Shown piece by piece: positions 26,839-35,312 of a stretch of 64,000 nt of DNA. Location of the stretch: NCBI RefSeq assembly GCF_949769195.1, contig NZ_OX458333.1, positions 2,232,001 through 2,296,000 on the forward strand, written 5' to 3'. Source of the DNA: Methylocaldum szegediense. Its GTDB lineage: Bacteria; Pseudomonadota; Gammaproteobacteria; Methylococcales; Methylococcaceae. The notes under the pieces are model-generated. The model was not told where the DNA came from, ran no database searches, and saw nothing but the letters and a program-made list of their open reading frames with translations. Every line of letters begins with the position of its first letter. The first letter of the stretch is position 1. Both the position numbers and the translations under genes were made by a program.

Positions 26839-28058
26839 TTTTTACCCGGCCATCGCTGCATCCAATCATGGCGGGAACGTTGGCCGATTCCGCCGACGTC
26901 GTGAAAGGAATGGCCATTAAGTCCGGCGCTCTTAGCGGTGCGGAGAAGCCGCCGGGCAGCGGCCGAACAGTCGGATATCATATCCGCCGCGAGAAAGCTG
27001 AACGCCTGCGTCTTGGCGAGACAGTAAACCGTATCGCCTTCGCCGATGTTCATTGCGGCAAAAGCCCGCCGGGTAATCTCGGCGATCAGGGTCGTGCCGA
27101 CGTCGATTTGGATCACCACGCGATCTTCCCGCGGAATCACGGCACACACCCTACCTTTGATCTGATTTTGAATGGAGATGCCTTTTACCGGCTGGGTGGA
27201 CAACGCAATGTCGCTCGGTCGCAAACTGACGTAATAGGTACTCCCGCAGTGGGCAAGAGGCGTGTACGGTAAGATCAGGGGCAAGCCGAAGAACCTCCCC
27301 AAAGTGCAGCCGTGCACGGAGTCATGACTCAGAATCGTCACCGGCAAGATGTTCCCGACTGTGGAAAGCCCTGCTGTGTGTAGCGGGACTTGTTCGCGCG
27401 CCAGTTCGCTCAGAAAACCAGATGCCAGCACTTTTCCCCCGCTCATCAGGATGAGAACGTCGCTCAAGTGGAGGAGTTCGCCCAAGGCATGGCTGGACTG
27501 GACGACTCTCAAGCCATGCTTCTCAATCGCAAACCGGAGAAGATCCAGAATTTTCTCTCGCCGCGTTTGCTCGATAGCCGACAACATATCATCCAGAAGC
27601 AGCACCTTAGGCGAACTCAACAAAGCCTTTCCGAGCACCACCCGCTGTCGTTCGCCGGCGGAAAGATTTCGAGCGCGAAAACGAAGCAGTTCCGTCAAAG
27701 CCAGGAGCTGAGCGATATCCGGTAAAGCGAAATAAGGACGAGGAGCTCTACTTTGGGATTCACCGTCCAGCAAGTTTTCTCTCACCGTGCGCGTGGCATC
27801 GAGCGGGCTGCCCTGGGAACACAAAGCAATCAATCCGTCTTCGGAAAGCCTGTTGATCCGGTTTCGGCTATCGAAAAGCACCTCACCGTCCAATGAGACG
27901 TATCCCCAATCCGGCGAACAATGGCCGGCCAGACACTTCAAGAGGCGCGATTTTCCCGCTCCGGATGGCCCGAAAAGCCCCGCCGATTTCTGGTTCAGCC
28001 TGAACTGCGCGCGAATAGGAGAACTATCCCGCGATAGCGTGATATCAACATCCAACAT
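26823..28058 (-). CDS. Degenerate ModC-like ATP-binding protein
   Basis: A 411-residue paralogue of ModC with an ABC ATPase domain (about 1-235) and a C-terminal Mop/TOBE domain (about 295-365, GISIQNQIKGRVCAVIPREDR). Compared with the ModC at 33470 it is degraded. Walker A is GPSGAGKSR, the Q-loop reads ALCSQGSP, the signature is LSAGERQ, and Walker B ends LLLDD instead of LLLDE, so the catalytic Glu is an Asp. The switch His remains (QSSHALGE). A tail of about 45 residues after the Mop domain runs into a MITE. No permease gene is next to it. It may be an inactive or regulatory subunit. Confidence 0.8.
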   Translation of the reverse strand: MLDVDITLSRDSSPIRAQFRLNQKSAGLFGPSGAGKSRLLKCLAGHCSPDWGYVSLDGEVLFDSRNRINRLSEDGLIALCSQGSPLDATRTVRENLLDGESQSRAPRPYFALPDIAQLLALTELLRFRARNLSAGERQRVVLGKALLSSPKVLLLDDMLSAIEQTRREKILDLLRFAIEKHGLRVVQSSHALGELLHLSDVLILMSGGKVLASGFLSELAREQVPLHTAGLSTVGNILPVTILSHDSVHGCTLGRFFGLPLILPYTPLAHCGSTYYVSLRPSDIALSTQPVKGISIQNQIKGRVCAVIPREDRVVIQIDVGTTLIAEITRRAFAAMNIGEGDTVYCLAKTQAFSFLAADMISDCSAAARRLLRTAKSAGLNGHSFHDVGGIGQRSRHDWMQRWPGKNLRKL

Positions 28059-28157
28059 GGTCCATCCGATTGCATGAAATGTGACAAAAAACTCGTTTTT
28101 GTTCGAAAGTCGACATTGCTTTGGCTACGACATTCGTCCGACGCGCGCGTTTGAGCC

Positions 28158-28200
28158 CCGCATACGATATATATATATATATATCCATAACGCTATGCGG
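28158..28200. promoter_or_regulatory. Long AT palindrome between modC-like and porin genes
   Basis: CCGCATA and TATGCGG frame a (TA)n tract with CGATATATA at the left and CCATAACG at the right. The half-sites match ModE half-sites, but they are separated by 10 rather than 6 bases. It lies about 100 bp upstream of the minus-strand ModC-like gene. Confidence 0.35.
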
Positions 28201-28354
28201 TCAGGAACCGCAAGTATGACCGAAAGCGCCTTCCTGGAACGTTCTACAACATACGTGCCATATTTCTCGCCCACGGCGGCTAGCACGCCCTAGTTGCCGG
28301 CTTAGGAGCACTGATTCAGCCACGTTACACATGGCCTCGTTCTTGCTTACACAT

Positions 28355-28378
28355 CGATATAACGTCTTAAACATAACG
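28355..28378. promoter_or_regulatory. Candidate ModE box upstream of porin-mod operon
   Basis: CGATATAAC-N6-AACATAACG, preceded by AT, has the 24-bp span and about 14 of 18 matches to the recalled ModE consensus. It lies 176 bp before the porin gene that heads the mod genes, where autoregulation by the ModE encoded downstream would be expected. Confidence 0.5.
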
Positions 28379-28553
28379 AACGAAGTTTATTTCGCTATTA
28401 GGCTGATCTCACTGAGTCAAGGAAGGGGGGACAACACTGAACGAAGAACGACCTTTTGCGCGGGCGAACCGGTTTCCTTGCCGCCGCCGCTGTAATCAGG
28501 ACCTGGGCACACTGTCACAGGTCATCGGCTAAAACAATTGGGGGACACAACTT
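28379..28553 (+). other. Leader of the porin-mod genes, possibly structured
   Basis: The 175 bases before the porin contain GC-rich complementary stretches (GCGGGCGAACCGG, GCCGCCGCCGCTGTAATC, ACCTGGGCACACTGTCACAGGT) that could fold. The ACCTG...CAGGT arms pair. I compared it by eye with cobalamin and Moco riboswitch cores and could not establish either. Confidence 0.25.
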
Positions 28554-30020
28554 GTGACTATAAAAAAAGCAGCGCTCGCCGTCGCGCGTAACGGCTTGTT
28601 TCCGATCAATTTCGGGCGAATGTCTTTGCTCGGTGCCTTCATGATGGGGCTATCGTCCGCGCCCCCAAGCCTCGCGGATTCCAAGGACAACGACAGTTCC
28701 ACCCACAATTACTTCGTCGAAGCCCGAAGCTACAGAACGCAGCCATACGGCGACCCGCCGACCTATTCCCGGAACCTGAGCAAAACCGGCATCGCTCCCG
28801 CCAAGGATATCGATTGGCTCGATGTCGGCCTGGACTTTCGCATGCGCTACGAATATCGCGAGAACGATTTCCGGCGACCGGCCAACGCCGACCCGGACGA
28901 GCCGATACTGTTGCGGACTCGCGCTTTCCTCGGGGTCAAGAACATTTTGGATCCCTTCCGATTTGCGCTCGAGTTCGAAGATGCGCGGCTTTACAACAGC
29001 CACTTCGTGCGAGCCGACAGCGAAGTGAACGAGTTCGAACTCATCCAAGGGTTCGCGGAACTCTATTTCGAAAATGCGCTCGGCTCCCATCGTCCACTAC
29101 GGGTGCGGGCAGGCCGGCAGGCGCTGGAACTCGTGGATAAACGGCTGATTGCCAACAACCAGTTTCGCAACACGACCAACAACTTCGAAGGTTTTCGCAT
29201 CACGCTGGGCCAGCGGACCAACGACTGGGACCTGGATTTGCTGGCCTATAAGCCCGTCCAACGCCTGAAGTACGACTTCGACGAGCCGATCGAACAACAA
29301 TGGCTTTACGGCGCGGTCGCCGGTTGGCGCCGCTGGTCCCCTTTCGTCACCCTCCAGCCCTATTACTTGGGCTACAAGGTCGACAACAAGAACGGCGCGA
29401 CAGACCAGAACATTCATAGTACCGCGCTGCGCGGTTACGGCCTTATCGGCAACACCGGCTTCGACTACGACTTCGATGTGGTTTATCAGTTCGGCCGCAG
29501 CAACGGCAACCAACAGCACGACGCCTGGGCATCCGTCGTCGAACTCGGCTATACCTTCGCGGGCTCGCCCTGGAAGCCCCGGATCAGTGCCCTCTACGGC
29601 TATGGGACTGGCGACAGAAATCCCAACGACAAGGTCAACAACCGCTTCAACTCGCTGTTCGGCTTTAATCAACCCTGGTCCAGAAACGACTACTTTTCAT
29701 GGGACAACGTCAGCGCCCCGAAGCTCCGCCTGGAATTCACGCCTTACAAGGGCGTGCGCATCGACACCGCCTACAACGCCTATTGGCTCGCCAGTGACCG
29801 GGATAGCTGGCGGCGAGTCAACCTGCGCGATAGAACCGGCCGAAGCGGAGATTTTCTGGGCCACGAGTTCGATATCCGCGTGCGCTATAGGCCGATACCG
29901 CGCGTCGAAACGGAACTCAGCTATGCCCGTTTTACGCCCGGCGAGTTCCCCAAGAACCTGGGCAAAGCGCTTCCGAGCAATTTTTTCTATTTCCAAGTTT
30001 CACTTAACACGTTCGAATGA
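28554..30020 (+). CDS. Outer-membrane porin, alginate-export-like family
   Basis: A 488-residue beta-barrel protein of the alginate_exp/AlgE-like family. A long signal region (to about residue 42, ...LSSAPPSLADS) is followed by a barrel with repeated amphipathic strands such as DVGLDFRMRYEYRENDFRR, LRVRAGRQALELVDKRLIANNQFRNT, NNFEGFRI and FDIRVRYRPIPRVETELSYARF, ending near the C-terminus with FYFQVSLNTFE. The GTG start at 28554 has a GGGGGA Shine-Dalgarno sequence 8 bases upstream. It sits 61 bp before modA on the same strand, so it may be the outer-membrane pore for molybdate. That role is inferred from position. Confidence 0.8.
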   Translation: MTIKKAALAVARNGLFPINFGRMSLLGAFMMGLSSAPPSLADSKDNDSSTHNYFVEARSYRTQPYGDPPTYSRNLSKTGIAPAKDIDWLDVGLDFRMRYEYRENDFRRPANADPDEPILLRTRAFLGVKNILDPFRFALEFEDARLYNSHFVRADSEVNEFELIQGFAELYFENALGSHRPLRVRAGRQALELVDKRLIANNQFRNTTNNFEGFRITLGQRTNDWDLDLLAYKPVQRLKYDFDEPIEQQWLYGAVAGWRRWSPFVTLQPYYLGYKVDNKNGATDQNIHSTALRGYGLIGNTGFDYDFDVVYQFGRSNGNQQHDAWASVVELGYTFAGSPWKPRISALYGYGTGDRNPNDKVNNRFNSLFGFNQPWSRNDYFSWDNVSAPKLRLEFTPYKGVRIDTAYNAYWLASDRDSWRRVNLRDRTGRSGDFLGHEFDIRVRYRPIPRVETELSYARFTPGEFPKNLGKALPSNFFYFQVSLNTFE

Positions 30021-30081
30021 ACCTGTCCGTGCTTAATCCGTTCCGACCCGTTGTTTCATTCCAAGAGAGGAGATTCTTTCC

Positions 30082-30843
30082 ATGTCCATGCACACCCTTA
30101 AAACCATTTCTATCACCGCGATCCTTATCCTATGGGGTATCAATACCGCCTTCGCCGATGTCACCGTCTTCGCCGCCGCGAGCCTGACCAATGCGCTCAC
30201 CGATATCGGCAAAGCCTTCGAAGCGGCGCATAACATCCCGGTCAAGTTGTCCTTTGCATCCTCATCGGCCCTGGCCAAGCAAGTCGAGCAAGGTGCGCCG
30301 GCCGATGTCTTCGCCTCGGCGGACACAAAATGGATGGACTATTTGGATAATAAGGGAAAAATCAACCACGATTCCCGGACGAATTTGCTGGGCAACACCC
30401 TGGTGGTGATTGCCCCGCAAGGCAAGGGGTTTCCGGTGACCATGAAGAAAGGCTTCAATTTTGCACGAGCCTTCAAGGGCAAGCTGTGCACCGGCGTGGT
30501 CGAGTCGGTTCCGGTTGGCATTTATGCCAAGGAAGCCTTGACCCGACTGGGCTGGTGGCAGAGCATCCAACGCCGCGTGGTCGGCACCGAAGATGTGCGC
30601 GCTGCACTGAATCTGGTCGAGCGCGGGGAATGCGATGCAGGCATCGTCTACGAGACCGACGCGAAACAAAGTAAAAAGGTCGAGGTGATCGGACGGTTCC
30701 CGGCGGACACCCATGCGCCCATCGTGTATCCTTTCGCGCTAGTCACCCAATCCGGCGACGCGAAGAAATTTCTGGATTATTTAAAGCAAGAACCGGCGGC
30801 CGAGGTCTTCGCCCGATACGGGTTCAAGCTATTGGAGCAATAG
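30082..30843 (+). CDS. modA: Molybdate-binding periplasmic protein
   Basis: A 253-residue ModA that captures molybdate or tungstate and delivers it to ModBC. A signal peptide (TLKTISITAILILWGINTAFA) is followed by the signature VTVFAAASLTNALTDIGKAFE with oxyanion-binding Ser, SFASSSALAKQVEQGAPADVFASAD, LVVIAPQG, GVVESVPVGIYAKEAL and ECDAGIVYETDA with the conserved Tyr. The length is typical. GAGAGGAG lies upstream of the start. The modE gene follows after 37 bp, and modB/modC are 1.9 kb downstream. Confidence 0.95.
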   Translation: MSMHTLKTISITAILILWGINTAFADVTVFAAASLTNALTDIGKAFEAAHNIPVKLSFASSSALAKQVEQGAPADVFASADTKWMDYLDNKGKINHDSRTNLLGNTLVVIAPQGKGFPVTMKKGFNFARAFKGKLCTGVVESVPVGIYAKEALTRLGWWQSIQRRVVGTEDVRAALNLVERGECDAGIVYETDAKQSKKVEVIGRFPADTHAPIVYPFALVTQSGDAKKFLDYLKQEPAAEVFARYGFKLLEQ

Positions 30844-30880
30844 CCCCGCTCAAGCCGGCCGACGGGCCAAAACACCCCAC

Positions 30881-31696
30881 ATGGATCCACATTCGACGAA
30901 CTCCGAACAACCGATTGCTTTGGTGGAAGGCGAACTCCGTCTGATCGGTGGTCTCAACGAGCGTCTCTTTCGATTGCTTGCCGCGATCGAAAAGATTGGT
31001 TCCATCAACCGGGCTGCGAAAGAGGTCGGCCTGAGCTACAAGGGCGCCTGGGAAATGGTGGAGCGGGCCAACAACCTGTGCCCGCAGGTGCTGGTGTCCA
31101 CCGCCATCGGCGGCCGGCACGGCGGGGGCACGAAGCTCACCGCCACCGGCCGGGAATTATTGGCACTCTTTACCCGGCTTCAGGAAGAACACCGCCGCTT
31201 TCTGGAATCGAAGAACCGGGAGTTGGCCGATAATCCCAATCTGGTTTTCCTGCTTAGAAGGCTGAACTCGAAAGCGAGCGAGCGCAATCAGCTGTTCGGC
31301 AAAGTGACCGCGGTCCGCATCGGCGCGGTCACCGTCGAGGTGTCCATTGCGCTGAGGGGTGGAGATACGCTCATAGCGTCCATCACCAAGGCATCGGCGG
31401 ATTCGTTCGGCCTCAAATACGGCGACGAGGTGATGGCCTTGATCAAGGCCCCGTTCGTCATGGTCGTCAAGGATTTCGGCGGCTACCGCCTGTCCGAACG
31501 CAATCAGCTAAAAGGGACGGTCAAGCGCATTCAAAGGGGAATAGTGAATGCCGAGGTGGTGATCGAGCTGGCGGGCGGCGACTCGGTAGCTGCCGTCATC
31601 ACCACCGAAAGCCTGAAATCGATGGGCTTGCGCGAGGGCGATACCGTCTGGGCGGTGGTCAAAGCCAGCTCGGTGATACTCGGGGTTGGAACCTAG
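30881..31696 (+). CDS. modE: ModE-family molybdate-responsive regulator
   Basis: A 271-residue two-part regulator. The N-terminal winged helix (residues 15-115: LNERLFRLLAAIEKIGSINRAAKEVGLSYKGAWEMVERAN, GGRHGGGTKLTATGRELLALF) is the ModE DNA-binding domain. It is followed by two Mop domains (about 130-195 and 200-270: RNQLFGKVTAVRIGAVTVEVSI, RNQLKGTVKRIQRGIVNAEVVIELAGGDSV) that bind molybdate. In E. coli, Mo-bound ModE represses modABC and activates Mo-enzyme genes. Several ModE-like palindromes in this window may be its targets. Confidence 0.95.
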   Translation: MDPHSTNSEQPIALVEGELRLIGGLNERLFRLLAAIEKIGSINRAAKEVGLSYKGAWEMVERANNLCPQVLVSTAIGGRHGGGTKLTATGRELLALFTRLQEEHRRFLESKNRELADNPNLVFLLRRLNSKASERNQLFGKVTAVRIGAVTVEVSIALRGGDTLIASITKASADSFGLKYGDEVMALIKAPFVMVVKDFGGYRLSERNQLKGTVKRIQRGIVNAEVVIELAGGDSVAAVITTESLKSMGLREGDTVWAVVKASSVILGVGT

Positions 31697-31717
31697 CCGT
31701 ACCGCTGTCGGTACGGC
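31696..31717 (+). terminator. Hairpin immediately after modE
   Basis: GCCGTACCG-CTGT-CGGTACGGC is a perfect 9-bp stem starting at the last base of the modE stop codon, followed by TTCTG. It may attenuate transcription between modE and the mop gene. The T-run is poor. Confidence 0.5.
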
Positions 31718-31860
31718 TTCTGCTCGAACCCAAGGCGGAAGCTTGGTTTTTTCGAGCATAAAAACGCTCGACTCGCTGCAAGGACGGGGCAAAAAATCAA
31801 TGCCCCGGCGGGAATGACCGGAATTCGTCAACAAATTACGGAAGGAAAACCATCGCCGCT

Positions 31861-32158
31861 TAGAGCATTTTCTAATCCGATGTACGGCATCGTTGAATTC
31901 TCCCGTATGGCGCGCCCGAGCATCGCCGGCTGGAGGCGGAACCGCCCAAAGGGGCACGCGAGGGATCGCGTGCGGCGACAGAGGCATAAGGACGTGCCTT
32001 CTGTCGCCCCCGGCTCCAGCCGGCGACGCGCAGGATCAGCGCGCCATCCGGGTGCCCTTTTCTTTGGTTTCTTTCTTTTGGGCAAGCAAAAGAAAGAAAC
32101 TCGCCGGCGGGGCGAGACCCGCTTCAAACTCACTGGCTGCCGAAGGCAGCTTCCTTTT
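31861..32158. repeat. Dispersed repeat family, copy 1 (truncated)
   Basis: The copy begins TAGAGCATTTTCTAATC and continues ACGGCAT...GAATTCTCCCGTATGGCG, CCCGAGCATCGCCGGCTGGAGGC. It shares this order, inverted, with 47184-47783 and, in short form, with 58203-58331. Its far end stops at CAGCTTCCTTTT just before the mop Shine-Dalgarno sequence, so it lacks the terminal GATGAAAACGCTCTA seen in other copies. It separates modE from the mop gene. Confidence 0.7.
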
Positions 32159-32178
32159 GAAGGAGGAAATTAAAAAAC

Positions 32179-32607
32179 ATGAAAGCAAGTGCACGGAACC
32201 AACTCTTCGGCAAAGTCACCGATATTCGTACCGGCGCGGTCACCGTGGAGGTGACCATCGGCCTCAAAGGCGGAGACACGCTCGTATCGTCGATCACCAT
32301 CGAATCCGCGCAATCGCTCGGCATCAAGAATGGCGATGAGGTATTGGCCCTGATCAAGGCCCCGTTCATCACGGTCGTCAAGGATTTCGGCGGCTACCGC
32401 CTATCGGCGCGCAACCAGCTGAAAGGGACGGTCAAGCGCATCGAAAAAGGCGCGGTGAATTCCGAAGTGGTGATCGAGCTGGCGGGCGGCGACTCGGTGG
32501 CAGGCATCATCACCAACGAGAGCGTGGAGTCGATGGGGCTGCGCGAGGGCGACACCGCCTCCGCCGTCTTCAAGGCGGGATCGGTCATCCTCGGCGTCAA
32601 AGCTTAG
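32179..32607 (+). CDS. modG: Di-Mop molybdenum-binding protein (ModG/molbindin-like)
   Basis: A 142-residue protein made of two Mop repeats (about 3-69 and 75-141) with no DNA-binding domain. Blocks are ARNQLFGKVTDIRTGAVTVEVTIGLKGGDTLVSSITIESAQSLGIKNGDEVLALIKAPF and ARNQLKGTVKRIEKGAVNSEVVIELAGGDSVAGIITNESV. Such molbindins oligomerise and bind several molybdate ions, acting as cytoplasmic storage or buffer, which suits a nitrogen fixer. It is nearly the same as the C-terminal half of the neighbouring ModE, which indicates duplication. A GAAGGAGG Shine-Dalgarno sequence precedes the ATG. Confidence 0.92.
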   Translation: MKASARNQLFGKVTDIRTGAVTVEVTIGLKGGDTLVSSITIESAQSLGIKNGDEVLALIKAPFITVVKDFGGYRLSARNQLKGTVKRIEKGAVNSEVVIELAGGDSVAGIITNESVESMGLREGDTASAVFKAGSVILGVKA

Positions 32608-32784
32608 AAAACCGGCTTTTCGGGGCATCGGCTTCCGCTCTGAAGCCGGAACGTGTAGTTTCTCGAGCGGAAGGCCGCTCCGCTAGCCGCGTGATTTCCA
32701 ATCTGCACAGGCCGACGCGCATGCCGAGTGGTCACGGTGTCCTGGCCCCGAATACGAACTCCTTTTCATGTTGATACGAACATC

Positions 32785-33477
32785 ATGGCACTGACAGCGG
32801 AAGAATGGTCCGCGCTATCGCTATCGCTCAAAGTCAGCCTCTGGTGCGTCGCCGCAGTGATCCCGCCCGGCGTGCTGCTCGGATGGCTGCTCGCCCGCCG
32901 TCAGTTCCGCGGCAAGTCCGTGCTCGAGGCGATCGTGCACATGCCCCTGGTGCTGCCGCCGGTCGTCACGGGCTACGTTCTCTTACTCACTTTCGGGCGC
33001 AACGGCTGGCTGGGCCACTGGCTCTACGACTGGTTCGGCATTAGCGTGGCGTTTACCTGGAAAGGCGCCGTGATCGCTTCGGCGGTGATGAGTTTCCCGC
33101 TCATGGTGCGCGCGGTGCGGCTTTCCATGAGCCTGATCGAATCGCGGCTGGAACAGGCCGCCAGCACGCTGGGCGCAAGTCCCTTCCGTGTCTTTTTCAC
33201 CGTGACCCTACCCTTGGCCACGCCCGGCATTCTCACCGGGGCGATCCTGAGCTTCGCCCGCAGCCTGGGCGAGTTCGGGGCCACCATCACCTTCGTCGGC
33301 AATATCGAAAACGAAACCCGCACCTTGCCGCTGGCCTTGTACACCTATACCCAAACGCCCGGAGCCGAGGAACCGGCCATGCGCCTGGTGCTGATCGCCA
33401 TGGCCGCAGCATTCGCCGCCCTGATCGGGAGCGAGGTGCTGACCCGGCGCGCCGAACGGCGGCTGAGCGGTGAATAA
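32785..33477 (+). CDS. modB: Molybdate ABC transporter permease
   Basis: A 230-residue inner-membrane protein with about five or six membrane segments. The EAA loop is EQAASTLGASPFRVFFTVTLPLATPGILTG. The AIVHMPLVLPPVVTGYVLLLTFGRNGWLG and FARSLGEFGATITFVGN blocks are typical of ModB. ATG 32785 gives the usual MALTAEEWSALSLSLKVS start. The longer frame from 32728 is not family-like. The 3' end overlaps the modC gene. Confidence 0.95.
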   Translation: MALTAEEWSALSLSLKVSLWCVAAVIPPGVLLGWLLARRQFRGKSVLEAIVHMPLVLPPVVTGYVLLLTFGRNGWLGHWLYDWFGISVAFTWKGAVIASAVMSFPLMVRAVRLSMSLIESRLEQAASTLGASPFRVFFTVTLPLATPGILTGAILSFARSLGEFGATITFVGNIENETRTLPLALYTYTQTPGAEEPAMRLVLIAMAAAFAALIGSEVLTRRAERRLSGE

Positions 33478-34594
33478 GAGTTATCGCATGCTATCCCTCG
33501 ACATCGAACTGCGGCGCCATGCCTTCGACCTGGTCGCGCAACTGGAGCTGAATGGCAGCGTCACCGGCTTGTTCGGCCCCTCGGGTTCCGGAAAAAGCTC
33601 GCTGCTCGGGATCATCGCCGGGCTGGTCCGGCCGCAGAGGGGGCGCGTCGTCCTCGACGGCGAAACGCTCTACGACAGCGCGAGCGGCGCCTACCTACCG
33701 CCGCACCGGCGCCGGATCGGTCTGGTGTTTCAGGACAGCCAGCTGTTTCCGCATTATTCGGTCAAGGGCAATCTGCTCTATGGCTTCAAGCAGACACCTC
33801 CGGATCAGCGCCGTTTCCGCTTCGACGATATCGTCGATCTCTTGGGGCTAGGTCCATTGCTCAACGCCCATCCCCGAAACATCTCGGGCGGCGAAAAACA
33901 GCGGGTAGCACTGGGCCGCTCCCTGCTCGCCTCGCCCCGCCTGCTGCTGTTGGACGAACCGCTGGCGTCCCTGGATCAGGGGCTGAAAGCCCAAATTCTG
34001 CCATTCCTGCAAAGGATCCGGGACGAATTGCAGCTGCCCATGATTTACGTGTCCCATGCCTTGTCGGAAATCCTGCATCTGACCGACCAACTGGTTCTGA
34101 TCAAACAAGGCCGCATCCTCGCCGCCGGCGCGCTGCAGGACATCCTCCAAAATCCGCGGCAGGACAAGGCGGCTCCACTCGGCTTGGACAACACCCTTCC
34201 GGTAATCATCGAGTCTCACGACATCGAAGGCGGTTGCACCCTAGCTCGCTTCCGCGACCTGCGCCTGGCTCTGCCGCTGCGCGAGCGGCTGACCATCGGC
34301 CAAGTCGCTTACGTGTCCATCCAGCGCGGCGAGGTGGCCCTGTCACGCCAGGCGGTGCCGGGCCTGTCCATTCAAAATCAGGTGCCGGGACGAATCGTCC
34401 AGATCGAGCGCCGCGGCGAAAGCGTGTCGGTACATATCGATGCCGGCGCGCCGCTGCTGGCGGACATTACACCGCGCGCCCTGCGGGAAATGGATTTGAA
34501 AGAAGGCGAAAGGGTTTATTGCCTGATCAAGACGCGTTCGTTCTCTTATCTCATCGAGCAAACGCGGGCCGAGCTCGAATCATCCGCGCCATAA
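33470..34594 (+). CDS. modC: Molybdate ABC transporter ATP-binding protein
   Basis: A 374-residue ModC with an intact ATPase: Walker [10 protein letters not shown] near residue 39, Q-loop LVFQDSQLF, signature ISGGEKQRV, Walker B LLLLDEP, D-loop ASLDQ and switch His YVSHALSE. A C-terminal Mop domain follows (LSIQNQVPGRIVQIERRGESVSVHID). The start could be GTG 33470, overlapping modB by 8 bases, or ATG 33488, which has AAGAG at suitable distance. This is the functional partner of ModB, in contrast to the degenerate copy at 26823. Confidence 0.95.
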   Translation: MNKSYRMLSLDIELRRHAFDLVAQLELNGSVTGLFGPSGSGKSSLLGIIAGLVRPQRGRVVLDGETLYDSASGAYLPPHRRRIGLVFQDSQLFPHYSVKGNLLYGFKQTPPDQRRFRFDDIVDLLGLGPLLNAHPRNISGGEKQRVALGRSLLASPRLLLLDEPLASLDQGLKAQILPFLQRIRDELQLPMIYVSHALSEILHLTDQLVLIKQGRILAAGALQDILQNPRQDKAAPLGLDNTLPVIIESHDIEGGCTLARFRDLRLALPLRERLTIGQVAYVSIQRGEVALSRQAVPGLSIQNQVPGRIVQIERRGESVSVHIDAGAPLLADITPRALREMDLKEGERVYCLIKTRSFSYLIEQTRAELESSAP

Positions 34595-34654
34595 CGGTCA
34601 GCCGATCGCCCGTATCCGCAGGACTCCGACTGTCGCCCCAGCAGGACAGGCGCC

Positions 34655-34692
34655 GCGTAACCCACCGATTCGAGGTCGCTCGATGGGTTACG
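34655..34692. repeat. REP-like palindrome, same family as in the nifH-nifK spacer
   Basis: CGTAACCCACCGATTCGAGG followed by TCGCTCGATGGGTTACG has arms TAACCCA / TGGGTTA. The unit GTAACCCACCGATTCGAGG also occurs in the nifH-nifK gap (near 24340). The surrounding 34595-34982 has no gene. It separates modC from the arsenic operon. Confidence 0.7.
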
Positions 34693-34982
34693 GTGCGCGC
34701 CGGAACCGCCGAGCTTCGAAAGGGTCGTGCGGGCATACTTAACCCACCCCACAAAATGAATGCCTTATTGAAAGCGACTTGGATTCAATCCGGCCTATGT
34801 TCCTTTGCGATGGTTCCCAACCTGTGGGTTTGGAAACCCGGCCTTGCAAGCTCTTGCATGCTATCGTTGGAGGAGCGGGAACTTTCGGGACGGCGTTGTT
34901 CTGGCCGATGCCCGGGCAAATTCGGGATCAGATCTCGAAAATTTCGCTTGCAATAATTTTATGTTTCTATAGTTTTTGAAAT

Positions 34983-35312
34983 ATGGAAATAAAATCCGTC
35001 GTCAATGCCCTCGCAGCGCTCGCCCAGGAATCCCGTCTGGCCGTTTTCCGCCTGCTGGTGCAAACCGGGCCGGAAGGACTGTCCGCCGGGAAGATCAGCG
35101 AAACCCTGGGCATTCCGCCCTCGTCGCTATCCTTCCACATGAAGGAACTAGCCCATGCGGGTCTCGTTTCATCCCGGCAGGAAAGCCGCTACGTCATTTA
35201 TTCAGCCAATTTCCGGACCATGAACGACCTGCTCGGCTTTCTGACCGAAAACTGCTGCGGCGGCAAACCCTGCGTACCAACCGACCTTCCCGAACAGGAG
35301 CATTCGTCATGA
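34983..35312 (+). CDS. arsR: ArsR-family arsenic-responsive repressor
   Basis: A 109-residue winged-helix regulator: VVNALAALAQESRLAVFRLLVQTGPEGLSAGKISETLGIPPSSLSFHMKELAHAGLVSSRQESRYVIYSAN. The C-terminal cysteines (ENCCGGKPC) are placed like the As(III) sites of the type-2 ArsR proteins rather than the alpha-3 CxC type. It should repress the operon and release on arsenite or methylarsenite. Its stop overlaps the arsI start (ATGA). An AT-rich promoter-like segment (TTGCAATAATTTTATGTTTCTATAG) lies just upstream. Confidence 0.92.
   Translation: MEIKSVVNALAALAQESRLAVFRLLVQTGPEGLSAGKISETLGIPPSSLSFHMKELAHAGLVSSRQESRYVIYSANFRTMNDLLGFLTENCCGGKPCVPTDLPEQEHSS

Noticed and set aside
28440-28553. Possible cobalamin or Moco riboswitch before the porin
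   Set aside because: GCCGCTGTAATC and ACACTGTCAC recall fragments of a cobalamin riboswitch, but the other conserved blocks are missing and the downstream gene does not fit. The Moco core was not found either.
31743-31772. CGAGC...GCTCG hairpin after modE as a second terminator
   Set aside because: It matches the end of the dispersed repeat family and has no T-run, so it is more likely a repeat relic.
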